From: Chryseobacterium sp. Leaf201
GTDB lineage: Bacteria; Bacteroidota; Bacteroidia; Flavobacteriales; Weeksellaceae
Length of the DNA stretch: 64,000 bases
Direction of reading: 5' to 3'
Assembly (NCBI RefSeq): GCF_001421435.1
Contig: NZ_LMKA01000001.1
Coordinates: 241,836-305,835, forward strand
Shown here: positions 54,854 through 64,000 of the stretch, piece by piece
Layout of the letters: the number at the start of each line of letters is the position of its first letter
Numbering within the stretch: position 1 is the stretch's first letter
Translations under genes and position numbers: made by a program
Notes under the pieces: generated by a model
What the model saw: only the letters and a program-made list of their open reading frames with translations
Database searches by the model: none
Told to the model about the DNA's origin: nothing

Positions 54854-56905
54854 ATGAAAAAAATTTACTCATTTCTTTCTCATCATTGGGACGGAAAAAA
54901 AATCATCCGGCATACTGCTGCTGCTTTTATCCTGTTATTGGGAATCCACAACGTGGCAGATGCACAGGTAAGCACGTACAGTTTTGCACAGTCTTCAGGA
55001 AGTTTTAATGCTGTTACCGGAACGGTGCTGGATACCGCAACCGGAAATACATCTACCACCAACCTCAACAGTAATGTGTATCCGGTTACACTGCCGTTCA
55101 GTTTTGTATTCAATGGCGTATCGTACAGCACGGTCAATGTGTCAACCAATGGTTTTATCACCTTCGGGTCCACTGCTCCCACCACCACAAATACGTCCCC
55201 GATTTCCGGTACTGCAGCTTATGAAGGAGCTGTGGCAGCTTTCGGGCGGGACCTCAGCAGCATGTATGATATCAGCGGGACCACCGGCAATATAAGCTGG
55301 GAAACCGTAGGCACTGCCCCGAACCGTGAATTTGTTGTCCAGTGGAAGAATTTCCGCCCGAACAGCACTACTTCGGCAACGGCAGCGTATGCATTCTCGT
55401 TTCAGATCCGCCTGAGTGAAACTTCCAACGTAATCAGTACCGTTTACGGTCCCGGGACCTATATCGCAGGAAGTACAACCATTTCAGGGACTGCCCAGAT
55501 CGGGCTGAGAGGAGCTTCCAATATCGATTTTAACAACAGACTCAATGCAACCACCCTGGAATTTTTTAATTCTACAGCAGGAACGGCAAGCTCCAGTACA
55601 CAAAGCTTCAACACCGCTAATGCAACTCCGGGAATGCCTTCTTCGGGATTAACCTATACCTGGACACCACCGAGCTGCTGGGTTCCGCAGGGACTTTCCG
55701 TTTCGTCTGCTGCTGTAAACTCCGCCAATATTACGTGGTCAGCTTCATCTTCCGGGCCGGCGGGGTATGATATTTATTACAGCACCTCAAGCGTGCCGCC
55801 GTCTTCTACAACTACGCCTACAGTATCTAACATTGCAGGTACGTCAGCCACATTATCAACACTGGCTCCGGCAACTACCTATTATGTTTGGGTGCGGTCA
55901 AATTGCGGGGCCGGCAATATAAGTGTATGGTCCTTATTGCCGCTACAGTTTACCACATTATGTCAGCCGCCTGTTATCTCTTCAGTTACGGGTGCTTCAG
56001 TTTGTCCGGGATCTTCTGCTGCTTTATCGGCTGTAACTGCAGATCCGGCTACTGTTCTTACGTGGCATGATGCAGCTACGGGAGGAAATGTTGTAGGAAG
56101 CGGCCCGACTTTCAATACACCGGCATTGTCCAATACCACTTCATATTATGTTTCCGCAACCAATGGGACTTCCATGTTCGTTGGTCCGGCAACTCCAAAT
56201 TCACTGACCGCTTCAGCCACAACAGGAGCCATCACTACGTATTATATTCAGTTTGAGGTAACAAATCAGCCGGTGACGCTGGTATCTACGGATGTATTCC
56301 CGGCTTCGGCAGGGCAGAGCACGGTGCTGGAAATTTTACAGGGCCCGACAACATTCAATGTGGTAAATACCATCAGTTTCACCTCAACAATTGCCAGTGA
56401 CGGAACCATTCCCCAGACTGTTCCCATCAATATGCTGCTGACTCCCGGAACCTACCGCATGAGGATTTCCGGTGGAAATTATTACAGGAACTATACCAGC
56501 AATGCTGTTTTTCCTTATTCAATCCCGAATTTCAGCATAACAACCGGCTCCAATGTGTCTTCAGACTCTTACTACTTCATGTATAACCTTAAAGTAAATT
56601 CAGGATGCGAGTCTCCGAGGATGATGGTAATGGCAACCGTGAATTCAAACTGCCTGTCAACTTCTGAAGTTAAAGGGAAAGATGTCATGAAAGTGTATCC
56701 TAATCCTTTTACGGATGTAATCCATCTGGACAGGCCTGAAATGGTGAAGTCGATACAGGTAACAGAAGTTTCCGGAAAATTAATCAGGCAGAATATCCAG
56801 GCAGAACCTGTTCTGAAGCTTGATGGTCTCGCGCAGGGACTTTATATGTTGATCCTTGAGATGAAAGACGGAACCAAACAATCCGTTAAAATAATTAAAA
56901 AGTAA
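54854..56905 (+). CDS. T9SS-secreted surface protein with FN3 domain
   Basis: 683 residues. Signal peptide of unusual length (about 38, ending NVADAQ). An N-terminal beta-rich domain (about 40-270, Ser/Thr/Asn-rich), a fibronectin type III domain (about 276-370: CWVPQGLSVSSAAVNS), an Ig-like/PKD-like segment beginning CQPPVISSVTGASVCPG, a further domain, and the type A sorting end (VYPNPFTDVIHLD near 613, YMLILEMKDGTKQSVKIIKK at the end). It would be exported through T9SS and anchored or released. Binding target unknown. Confidence 0.88.
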   Translation: MKKIYSFLSHHWDGKKIIRHTAAAFILLLGIHNVADAQVSTYSFAQSSGSFNAVTGTVLDTATGNTSTTNLNSNVYPVTLPFSFVFNGVSYSTVNVSTNGFITFGSTAPTTTNTSPISGTAAYEGAVAAFGRDLSSMYDISGTTGNISWETVGTAPNREFVVQWKNFRPNSTTSATAAYAFSFQIRLSETSNVISTVYGPGTYIAGSTTISGTAQIGLRGASNIDFNNRLNATTLEFFNSTAGTASSSTQSFNTANATPGMPSSGLTYTWTPPSCWVPQGLSVSSAAVNSANITWSASSSGPAGYDIYYSTSSVPPSSTTTPTVSNIAGTSATLSTLAPATTYYVWVRSNCGAGNISVWSLLPLQFTTLCQPPVISSVTGASVCPGSSAALSAVTADPATVLTWHDAATGGNVVGSGPTFNTPALSNTTSYYVSATNGTSMFVGPATPNSLTASATTGAITTYYIQFEVTNQPVTLVSTDVFPASAGQSTVLEILQGPTTFNVVNTISFTSTIASDGTIPQTVPINMLLTPGTYRMRISGGNYYRNYTSNAVFPYSIPNFSITTGSNVSSDSYYFMYNLKVNSGCESPRMMVMATVNSNCLSTSEVKGKDVMKVYPNPFTDVIHLDRPEMVKSIQVTEVSGKLIRQNIQAEPVLKLDGLAQGLYMLILEMKDGTKQSVKIIKK

Positions 56906-56913
56906 CAATACAC

Positions 56914-56942
56914 AAACGGCTCCTGATCAGGAGCCGTTTTTT
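56914..56942. terminator. Bidirectional terminator at 56.9 kb
   Basis: AAACGGCTCC (56914-56923) and GGAGCCGTTT (56930-56939) with a 6-nt centre TGATCA and a T-run. It separates the T9SS gene from the convergent receptor gene. Confidence 0.92.
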
Positions 56943-56958
56943 AGGTATATATCTTATC

Positions 56959-59190
56959 TTACTGTGCCTGCGGCATTACACTGCCGGCATCTTCTTTTTT
57001 GGTCTGATTCAGGATGCTGGAGTCTTCTTTTGCCAGCTTGTTCCTTGTCGGGATTTTATAATTGACGGAAAGACCGAAATTTCTTGTGTCATATTTACTG
57101 CTGACCACCGCAGATTCTCCTGACGGCGGATTCGAGCGTATCTGCATCACCTGTCCGTTGAAAATGTCATTGGCAAAAACAGAAACGGTCAGGCGGTTAT
57201 CCATGAACTTTTTTGTCAGGGTCAGGTCAAAAGAATTATTGAACGGCTTTTCTGCGGTGAAATAGAAATAGCCGGCTTTTGGAGTTAAATAACTGTAGTT
57301 GGCAGTCAGTTTAACCTCTTTCGGTAAAATCACCTGGGTCATGATATTGAAGATCCAGAAGCCTTTGTTGTTCAGGTTTTCGATTTCATGTTTCTGGTAA
57401 CCTGCATACAGATACATGAAATTAATTTTGTCCGGGTTAAAATCAAACTTCATGATTTCACTCAGCGGTTTGCTGAAAATCATAAACGGAACCGGCAATC
57501 CAAGATTAAAATTATGGATTTTCATATTCGAGATATTCACCTGCTCATTATACAGGTTTTTTCCTTCTTTTCTGATGATCTGTGCTACCTGATTTTTTGC
57601 AGAGCTCACATTATAGCCGATGAATGCGTAATCAAATGCTGAAATCTTCAGTTCATAATTATCAAAAATGGTAGGCTGCAGATTCGGGTTCCCGGTAACC
57701 TGTGTATTGGGCCCCTGGAATGTCGTGTTATTCGGGTTTAAGGCTGAAATACTCGGCAGGCTGATCTTTTTATTGTAATTCGCAGCAATGTATACCTGGT
57801 TCATTACATTATACTGAACGCTTGCATTCGGGAATAATTTAAACTTATTAAAAGGAATCAAATCTTTCTGAACTACTGATTGCGTGCTGTCAGGAACCCT
57901 TGTCACGCCCGAAATATCATAGTTTTCTGCACGGGTACCCAGAATGAAATCAAACTTTTTCAGTTTTGCCTGAAATTCCAGGTATGTTGAGGTGGTTTGC
58001 CGTACATATTCTAAATTAGTTAAGCCTTTACTTTCCGTTTTGAAATTCTGGTTTTCATACAAACCTCCCAGGCTCACTTTTCCGCCATCCATTATTTTTA
58101 AGGGCTGGGCATAATCAACTTTGAAATTGGCAACCTTCATGTCAGATTTGTTGTTAAGGACATTTCCTCCCACAATTGAAATAGGCTGATCGTTATCAAG
58201 ATATTTTCCTGTCCTGAAAATATTATCCTGGGCAAATTCATTGTCGGATTTTGTAAATCCAAACTGGAAATCCAGTTTCTGGGCTTTATCCGAAAAGCGT
58301 TTCTGGTAAGTTACCACGGCTTCCTGTCTTACATTATTGGTCTGTGCAGCATCAGAAGCATCAAAAATAAAATCCCTGTATTGATATTGCTGTGGATTTG
58401 TACCGGGGGTTTTGATCGTTTCAATTCCCTCGCCGTTGCTCAAAGTATAATTGTCATTATTATTATGGTAAATATCGTAGTTTAACAGCAAGCGGTCCTG
58501 TCCAAGATCAAAAGTAAGTCCGGATTTTGCAAAATAGCCGCGTCCGACCCTGTCTGTATTGCTGGTTAACAGCCTGTCCTGTTGTCCGTTCAACATGCTT
58601 TCGCGGTAGTTCTGGCCAACATTCAGCTGCCATCCGAAGATTTTATTCCGGGCGTTCAGGTTGATCGAGTTGGTTGTCCTGCTTCTGAATTTATCATAAT
58701 TCGTAAACGAATAGTTTCCGGAATAGGTTGCCGTTAAATATTTATTGGCATTTTTATTCGTAATGATATTCATGATGGCGCCTCCGGAAGTAGCGGGAAA
58801 TTCTGCGCCGGGCTGGGTAATCACTTCAATTCTGTCTACGGAATTCGCTGGCATCCCTTCAAGGAAAGAATTCAGCTCATTGGAAGTAATATTTAAGGGT
58901 CTTCCGTTCAGGTAAACATCAAGGACTTTCCCCTGGTACATCATGCCTGCAATATCAGTGGAAACCAGCCCGGGAAGCTTTTTGATGCCTTCAAGGACAT
59001 TTCCGTTGTTAAGCTGCGGCTGCTCGGAAAAATCGAAAATGGTACGGTCGGCTTTCTGTTCAACGGCCTTTTTCGTTTTTGTGATCGTAACTTCCTCAAT
59101 CTGTTTCTCTTTGACCGTGTTATTGGTTTTTTCCTGGGCAAAAATACTTATTGAGCCCAAAAAGGATAAAGCAATAATGGTTTTTTTCAT
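56959..59190 (-). CDS. TonB-dependent receptor family outer-membrane protein
   Basis: 743 residues. Signal peptide (MKKTIIALSFLGSISIFAQ), a TonB-box-like VEEVTITKTKK stretch (about 32-42), plug domain (about 45-165: GNVLEGIKKLPGLVSTDIAG, RIEVITQPGAEFPATSGGAIMNI) and a long barrel. The architecture (plug plus OMP_b-brl_3 barrel, no carboxypeptidase-like domain) is common for peptide or iron uptake in Bacteroidota; the substrate cannot be told. No SusD partner follows. Confidence 0.9.
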   Translation of the reverse strand: MKKTIIALSFLGSISIFAQEKTNNTVKEKQIEEVTITKTKKAVEQKADRTIFDFSEQPQLNNGNVLEGIKKLPGLVSTDIAGMMYQGKVLDVYLNGRPLNITSNELNSFLEGMPANSVDRIEVITQPGAEFPATSGGAIMNIITNKNANKYLTATYSGNYSFTNYDKFRSRTTNSINLNARNKIFGWQLNVGQNYRESMLNGQQDRLLTSNTDRVGRGYFAKSGLTFDLGQDRLLLNYDIYHNNNDNYTLSNGEGIETIKTPGTNPQQYQYRDFIFDASDAAQTNNVRQEAVVTYQKRFSDKAQKLDFQFGFTKSDNEFAQDNIFRTGKYLDNDQPISIVGGNVLNNKSDMKVANFKVDYAQPLKIMDGGKVSLGGLYENQNFKTESKGLTNLEYVRQTTSTYLEFQAKLKKFDFILGTRAENYDISGVTRVPDSTQSVVQKDLIPFNKFKLFPNASVQYNVMNQVYIAANYNKKISLPSISALNPNNTTFQGPNTQVTGNPNLQPTIFDNYELKISAFDYAFIGYNVSSAKNQVAQIIRKEGKNLYNEQVNISNMKIHNFNLGLPVPFMIFSKPLSEIMKFDFNPDKINFMYLYAGYQKHEIENLNNKGFWIFNIMTQVILPKEVKLTANYSYLTPKAGYFYFTAEKPFNNSFDLTLTKKFMDNRLTVSVFANDIFNGQVMQIRSNPPSGESAVVSSKYDTRNFGLSVNYKIPTRNKLAKEDSSILNQTKKEDAGSVMPQAQ

Positions 59191-59264
59191 AATATTTTAC
59201 TTCTGTTGAGTTAGACGCCGAAAAAGGATTTTTGTTACAGGGAATTTCAGATTCCTGCCTGATT

Positions 59265-60104
59265 TTATTTCAGTGAAGAGAATTCTATGTAGTCATAATC
59301 AGGAGATGAAGTAAACAGCTGCCTTAAAACAGAAGCATGCCCGTTTCCTGCAATAACAAGGATCCGGTCATCCGGGCTCTGCGGAATATTCTGGATGTTT
59401 CTGAACATTCTCAGGTTCCGGTCATACCAGTATAATGCCAGCATATCTGCTCCGTCATGCTCCCTCAGCTTAAAATCTCCGCTCAGGTAAGCGCCGTATT
59501 CATATTGGTGGTATTCTTTGCTGTTCATGAATTTAAAAAGGTCAAGGATCGATTTGAAATTTTTGGGTTCTGAGCTTTTAAAGAACGCATTATACTGCTG
59601 TGATACGGGATCGTCACTCACAAAATCATAATCCCTGCTCATGTTTTTAAAATACAAGGAGTCAGTTTTGCCAAATTTTTTTTCGAGATCATCCAGAACA
59701 GAGCCGGCATCAATGCTGTATAATTCATTAAGGTTGAGTTCTTTTGCAATCCGCATGGCAAGCTGGTAACGTTCATCTCTTTGGTCTTTGTATTTGCCTT
59801 CTTTGTATTCTTTTAATTTCTGATTGGCATTCCAACCCGGCCAGGCTTCAATGGCTATTTTTGTCGGCCTGAATTTTTTGATGTAATCAACAAGTGCTGT
59901 CACTTCCTGAGCAGTTTTCGGAGACAGTACATCCACCTGATCTCCTTTTTCTGTTTTATGGGCATCAAGGTTAGGGTAGTCAAAATGGAATGATCCCACC
60001 ACAAGAACTTTAGCTTTTGGTTCCGGAAAATAATCTGATGGTTTCTTTTGTGCAGAAATTATAGCAGATAGACAGAAGAAAAGTGAGTATAATAATGTTT
60101 TCAT
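59265..60104 (-). CDS. DUF5694 (TraB/GumN-like) secreted protein
   Basis: 279 residues with a signal peptide (about 1-18, ends SAQ). AKVLVVGSFHFDYPNLDAHK (about 31-50) and later RPTKIAIEAWPGWN (about 99-112) and ILVIAGNGHASVLRQL (about 248-263) are the pattern of DUF5694, related to the TraB/PrgY fold. The GxxHxD/E and GNGH residues look like a metal site, so it may be a hydrolase. Behind the receptor gene, at 74 bp, probably the first gene of a joint transcript. Confidence 0.8.
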   Translation of the reverse strand: MKTLLYSLFFCLSAIISAQKKPSDYFPEPKAKVLVVGSFHFDYPNLDAHKTEKGDQVDVLSPKTAQEVTALVDYIKKFRPTKIAIEAWPGWNANQKLKEYKEGKYKDQRDERYQLAMRIAKELNLNELYSIDAGSVLDDLEKKFGKTDSLYFKNMSRDYDFVSDDPVSQQYNAFFKSSEPKNFKSILDLFKFMNSKEYHQYEYGAYLSGDFKLREHDGADMLALYWYDRNLRMFRNIQNIPQSPDDRILVIAGNGHASVLRQLFTSSPDYDYIEFSSLK

Positions 60105-60315
60105 AAGTATTGATTAAATGTTAAGGTTTCTACTTCTGGGATTAGCATGAGTCATCGAAATAGTGTATTGCTGATTTTTTTTACAAAATTATCTTTTAGC
60201 AGGACAGAAAAAAACACCGTTTCGGCCAACGGAAGATGCCGCGGCATGAAATCATTTTCATCGGAGAAATTGAATTGTTTATCGAAAAAACAGGCTTTGC
60301 CTATAGGAGAACACC

Positions 60316-60323
60316 TACTTTTG
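60316..60323 (+). promoter_or_regulatory. -7 promoter box 5 bp before the kinase ATG
   Basis: TACTTTTG matches TAnnTTTG; TTTG at 60295-60298 is 17 bp upstream, a little short. The ATG at 60328 is 4 bp after the box, so the mRNA may be leaderless. Confidence 0.5.
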
Positions 60324-60327
60324 TTCT

Positions 60328-61338
60328 ATGAAAATTAATAAACTTCTTTATCTGCATATTTTCTTCTGGACGATTTATGTGATCGGGGCGGTTCTCATTC
60401 CTTATTTCATATTCAATTCAAAGAATACCATCTTCAACATCACTTTTTTTATTACGAGCATCATTTGTTTTTATATCAACTATTTCATTGTGGTTCCCGG
60501 TTTCTTTGACGGTGACAGGATTTATAAATCGGTTATTGTGTTTTTCCTGAGTGCAAGCTGTTTTGTCGGGATCCGTTATTGTATGGAAGAATTGTTCCTG
60601 CCGGCTTTTTTCGGGATCAGGAATTATGCGGAAGGCACAAAGTTTATCTATTACTTTTTTGATAATATTTTTTACAGCAGCACCACGATTTTCATCAGCA
60701 CCACTTTCTGGTTCTTCAGGTATTTTATTGATGCTGAAACTGAAAAAACCGAACTGGTGAAAGCAAAGAAGACCGCAGAACTGCAGGCTTTAAAAACCCA
60801 GATCAACCCGCATTTTATTTTTAATTCCTTAAATAATATCTATTCTCTGATATATCAGAAATCTGACAAAGCATTGCCGGCTATAGAAGAATTAAGCAAG
60901 CTGCTGAGATTCAGTACCAAAGATCTTGAACAGGAATTTATTTCTTTAGAGAAGGAGATTGGCTATATCGACAGTCTGACGGCTCTTGAAAAACTAAGAA
61001 TTAAAAATCCTGAATTATTGATTGCTGAAAAAAATATCAGCTATCCAACATTGCCTGTATCACCTATGCTACTGGTTCCTTTTGTAGAAAATGCGTTCAA
61101 GCACGGAGATTTCAGAAACAAAGGATTTGTACTTAAGATTTCGGATGAACAGAAGATTCTTCATTTTTATCTTCATAATTTTAAAAAGGAAAAAATGAAA
61201 GATTCAGGATCGGGTATTGGGATTGGCAACGTGAAAAAAAGACTGGAAATCCTATATCCGAAAAAACATGAATTGAATATCAATGAATCTGAAACAGAAT
61301 TTATAGTAGATTTAAAAATTGATTTAAAGAATGGATAA
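60328..61338 (+). CDS. LytS/YehU-type sensor histidine kinase
   Basis: 336 residues. Four N-terminal membrane helices (about 8-30, 35-55, 67-90, 110-132), a short coiled linker, then the His_kinase domain with TQINPHFIFNSLNNIYSL (phosphoacceptor His162), and the ATP-binding end VPFVENAFKHG and GSGIGIGNVKKRL. It overlaps the response regulator gene by 8 bp. Signal unknown. Confidence 0.92.
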   Translation: MKINKLLYLHIFFWTIYVIGAVLIPYFIFNSKNTIFNITFFITSIICFYINYFIVVPGFFDGDRIYKSVIVFFLSASCFVGIRYCMEELFLPAFFGIRNYAEGTKFIYYFFDNIFYSSTTIFISTTFWFFRYFIDAETEKTELVKAKKTAELQALKTQINPHFIFNSLNNIYSLIYQKSDKALPAIEELSKLLRFSTKDLEQEFISLEKEIGYIDSLTALEKLRIKNPELLIAEKNISYPTLPVSPMLLVPFVENAFKHGDFRNKGFVLKISDEQKILHFYLHNFKKEKMKDSGSGIGIGNVKKRLEILYPKKHELNINESETEFIVDLKIDLKNG

Positions 61339-62017
61339 GATTAAATGTATCGTTGTTGATGATGAACCGCTGGCAATATCGCTTCTGGAAAGTTACGTGC
61401 AGAAAATCCCTTTGTTTGAACTGGTGTTTTCTACGGAAAACCCTATCCTGGCCGTAGAATACCTGCAGCATCATGAAGCAGACCTGATCTTCCTGGATAT
61501 CCAGATGCCTGAACTCACCGGGATTAACTTTATGAAGATTATCGGTGACAGGAAAAAGTATATTTTAACAACCGCATACTCAGAATATGCACTGGAAGGG
61601 TATGAGCACAATATTATAGATTATCTTCTGAAGCCTGTTTCTTTTGAACGGTTTTATAAAAGCGCAGAAAAAGCGCAGGAACGTTTTCAGATCCATGAAA
61701 ATAAAGAAGGGTCACATTTCTTCGTCAAGTCTTCAGGTCGCCAGCACAGGATCGGTTTTGAAGATATTCTGTATGTTGAAAGCATCAAAGATTATGTAAA
61801 CATCAGGACAAATGAACAGGAGTACATTGTTCTGGATACATTAAAATCCATGGAGCAGCAGCTTCCGGAAAGTTCTTTTGTACGGATTCATAAATCTTTT
61901 ATCATCAATTTAAACCGCATTAAAGAAGTAGCTGCCAGGAAGATTATTTTGGCTTCCGGAAAAGAGATCCCGATAGGGGAAAGCTACCGGATGAATCTTT
62001 TAAACAAAATAAGATAA
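61331..62017 (+). CDS. LytTR-family response regulator
   Basis: 228 residues. Receiver domain (1-120) with acidic pocket DDEP, phospho-acceptor Asp56 in LIFLDIQMPELTG, TTAYSEYALEGY and the Lys in YLLKP. The C-terminal LytTR DNA-binding domain (about 128-228) has the FVRIHKSFIINLNRIKEV signature. Partner of the kinase encoded upstream (8-bp overlap). Targets unknown; the neighbouring receptor genes are candidates. Confidence 0.93.
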   Translation: MDKIKCIVVDDEPLAISLLESYVQKIPLFELVFSTENPILAVEYLQHHEADLIFLDIQMPELTGINFMKIIGDRKKYILTTAYSEYALEGYEHNIIDYLLKPVSFERFYKSAEKAQERFQIHENKEGSHFFVKSSGRQHRIGFEDILYVESIKDYVNIRTNEQEYIVLDTLKSMEQQLPESSFVRIHKSFIINLNRIKEVAARKIILASGKEIPIGESYRMNLLNKIR

Positions 62018-62020
62018 AAT

Positions 62021-62051
62021 AAAAAAGCAGTTTCAAACGAAACTGCTTTTT
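62021..62051. terminator. Bidirectional terminator between the regulator and aconitase genes
   Basis: AAAAAGCAGTTTC (62022-62034), loop AAAC, GAAACTGCTTTTT (62039-62051); T-runs on both strands for these convergent genes. Confidence 0.93.
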
Positions 62052-62076
62052 CTATGATTATTAATTAATCTAACAA

Positions 62077-64000
62077 TTAATTCTCTTGTCTCTTGATGAG
62101 GTTAAGCGCAGAACCTGCCTTAAACCAGTCAATCTGCTGATCGTTATACGTATGGTTTGCCATAATAACGTCTTTCGTTCCGTCTGCATGTACAAACTCT
62201 AAAGAAAGCTGTCTTCCCGGAGCAAACTGATCTAAATCTAAGAAGTTCACGGTGTCATCTTCCTGGATTTTATCATAGTCTGCTTCATTGGCAAACGTTA
62301 AACCTAACATCCCCTGTTTCTTAAGGTTGGTTTCGTGGATCCTTGCGAAAGATTTTACCAATACGGCTTTTACACCAAGGTGTCTCGGCTCCATGGCTGC
62401 ATGCTCTCTGGAAGAACCTTCACCGTAGTTCTGGTCTCCTACAACGATCGTCGGTATTCCGGCAGCTTTGTATGCTCTCTGTACCGCAGGAACTTCACCG
62501 TGCTCACCTGTTAACTGGTTTTTCACGCTGTTTGTTTCCATGTTGTACGCATTCACCGCTCCGATCAGCATGTTGTTGGAAATATTATCAAGGTGACCTC
62601 TGTATTTCAACCAAGGTCCGGCCATTGAAATGTGGTCGGTGGTACATTTTCCGAAAGCTTTGATCAATACCTTAGCACCTTCAATGTTTTTACCGTCCCA
62701 TGCTGGGAATTCTTCCAGAAGCTGAAGCCTGTCTGAAGTAGGGCTTACTTTAACCACTACTGAAGAACCGTCTTCAGATGGTGCCTGATAACCGGCATCT
62801 TCCACGGCAAAACCTTTAGCTGGTAATTCTGAACCTTTAGGCTCATCAAGTTTAATCTGCTCACCGTTCTCGGCAGTCAGCGTATCGGTAATCGGATTGA
62901 AATCCAGTCTTCCTGAGATAGCAACAGCGGCTACCATTTCCGGAGACGCTACAAAAGCGTGGGTATTCGGGTTTCCGTCTGCTCTTTTCGCAAAGTTTCT
63001 GTTGAAAGAGTGGATGATTGAGTTTTTCTCTCCTTTTTCAGAACCTTCTCTGTCCCACTGTCCGATACACGGTCCGCAGGCATTGGTAAAGATTCTTGCG
63101 TTTTCAAATTTTCTGAAAGAGTCCAGGAATCCGTCTCTTTCAGCAGTATATTTTACCTGTTCAGAACCCGGGTTAATCCCCAGGATGGCTTTAGGCTTTA
63201 CTCCTTTTGCTACAGCATCTTCTACGATAGAAGCTGCTCTTGATAAATCTTCATAAGAAGAGTTGGTGCAAGACCCGATTAAAGCCCATTCCACTTCTAA
63301 AGGCCATCCGTTAGCTTCCGCTTTAGCTCTGAATTCAGAAACAGGTGTTGCTAAATCCGGAGTGAAAGGCCCGTTAAGGTGAGGTGCCAGTTCAGAAAGG
63401 TTGATTTCAATTAACTGGTCGAAATATTGTTCAGGGTTGGCATACACTTCAGCATCACCGGTTAAGTGTTCTGCAATTTTGTCTGCAGCATCCACTACAT
63501 CCTGTCTTCCTGTGGCAGCAAGGTATCTTCTCATGGAATCATCATACCCGAAAGTAGAAGTAGTAGCACCGATCTCTGCCCCCATGTTACAGATGGTTCC
63601 TTTACCTGTTGCCGAAAGAGATTCTGCTCCTTCCCCGAAGTATTCTACGATGCATCCGGTTCCTCCTTTTACGGTAAGAATCCCTGCCACTTTAAGGATT
63701 ACGTCTTTTGCAGCAGTCCATCCGGACATTTTGCCGGTCAGTTTTACACCGATCAGCTTAGGCATTTTAAGCTCCCAGGCCATTCCTGCCATTACGTCTA
63801 CCGCATCAGCACCTCCTACACCAATTGCTACCATCCCTAAACCTCCTGCATTTACCGTGTGGGAGTCTGTACCGATCATCATTCCGCCAGGGAATGCATA
63901 ATTTTCCAGTACAACCTGGTGGATAATCCCGGCGCCCGGCTTCCAGAAGCCGATTCCGTATTTATCACAAACAGAACTCAGGAAGTTGAAAACCTCAGAG
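62077..64000 (-). CDS. acn: Aconitate hydratase, mitochondrial/AcnA-type, 5' end missing
   Basis: 641 residues of the C-terminal part are in the window; the frame is open to the right edge, so the start is outside. [28 protein letters not shown] and [11 protein letters not shown] give the three Cys ligands of the [4Fe-4S] cluster. [20 protein letters not shown] holds active-site residues of the swivel domain. It interconverts citrate and isocitrate in the TCA cycle. The sequence resembles the eukaryotic mitochondrial aconitase form. Confidence 0.95.
   Translation of the reverse strand, partial: SEVFNFLSSVCDKYGIGFWKPGAGIIHQVVLENYAFPGGMMIGTDSHTVNAGGLGMVAIGVGGADAVDVMAGMAWELKMPKLIGVKLTGKMSGWTAAKDVILKVAGILTVKGGTGCIVEYFGEGAESLSATGKGTICNMGAEIGATTSTFGYDDSMRRYLAATGRQDVVDAADKIAEHLTGDAEVYANPEQYFDQLIEINLSELAPHLNGPFTPDLATPVSEFRAKAEANGWPLEVEWALIGSCTNSSYEDLSRAASIVEDAVAKGVKPKAILGINPGSEQVKYTAERDGFLDSFRKFENARIFTNACGPCIGQWDREGSEKGEKNSIIHSFNRNFAKRADGNPNTHAFVASPEMVAAVAISGRLDFNPITDTLTAENGEQIKLDEPKGSELPAKGFAVEDAGYQAPSEDGSSVVVKVSPTSDRLQLLEEFPAWDGKNIEGAKVLIKAFGKCTTDHISMAGPWLKYRGHLDNISNNMLIGAVNAYNMETNSVKNQLTGEHGEVPAVQRAYKAAGIPTIVVGDQNYGEGSSREHAAMEPRHLGVKAVLVKSFARIHETNLKKQGMLGLTFANEADYDKIQEDDTVNFLDLDQFAPGRQLSLEFVHADGTKDVIMANHTYNDQQIDWFKAGSALNLIKRQEN

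Overview
The window is chromosomal DNA of a Bacteroidota member, most likely a Chryseobacterium-like flavobacterium (Weeksellaceae). The evidence is the TAnnTTTG-type promoter boxes, many SPII lipoproteins with Bacteroidota-specific DUFs (DUF4836, DUF4251, DUF5694), a type IX secretion (T9SS) cargo C-terminus, a fused CcoNO cbb3 oxidase, MlaEF with a separate MCE protein, and low-GC codon usage. The genus is inferred; no rRNA is present. I saw no tRNA, rRNA, CRISPR array, prophage or replication origin.

Layout. 1-302: end of an IS3-family element cut by the window edge. 318-3576 (-): lipoprotein/ABC ATPase/permease operon. 3577-4159: the only gene-poor stretch over 500 bp, with divergent promoters, an attenuator-like leader (25-codon ORF plus terminator) and a palindromic interspersed element. 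4160-7396 (+): rtcB, zinc-ribbon protein, prfH and TPR protein in one operon, a probable RNA-repair and ribosome-rescue module. 7485-10910: cytochrome c lipoprotein, meaB, DUF4251 lipoprotein, M48 protease, small membrane protein. 10950-13112 (-): outer-membrane barrel, mlaF, mlaE. 13253-18397 (-): sugar transferase, queE, folD, a ParE/RelE-like toxin-antitoxin pair, pgi. 18655-24994: DUF4349 lipoprotein, glutaryl-CoA-type dehydrogenase, AI-2E-family permease, lon. 25255-30679 (+): PpiD/SurA-like foldase, MCE protein, two Fe-S oxidoreductase subunits. 30710-36784 (+): polytopic membrane protein, conserved small protein, glycosyltransferase, flippase, lipoprotein, serS. 36857-45721 (-): complete cbb3 oxidase structural and assembly cluster, with a divergent Crp/Fnr regulator at 45805. 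46582-48405 (+): panB, small membrane protein, RluA-type pseudouridine synthase. 48584-54695 (+): TPP riboswitch and thiSC-tenI/thiE-thiE-thiGHF. 54854-62017: T9SS cargo, TonB-dependent receptor, DUF5694 protein, LytS/LytTR two-component pair. 62077-64000 (-): aconitase, 5' end outside the window.

Three parts stand out. (1) The four-gene rtcB/zinc-ribbon/prfH/TPR operon, with overlapping genes and a terminator on its last stop codon, looks like an extended form of the RtcB-PrfH repair system with two uncharacterised partners. (2) The TPP riboswitch upstream of thiS has a fully readable switch: a 10-bp hairpin covers the thiS start codon, and the same upstream strand can instead pair with the 5' edge of the aptamer. 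(3) Matching GTGA-N6-TCAT dyads sit in the promoter of the cbb3 operon and at the start of the divergent Crp/Fnr gene, suggesting a local regulatory loop.
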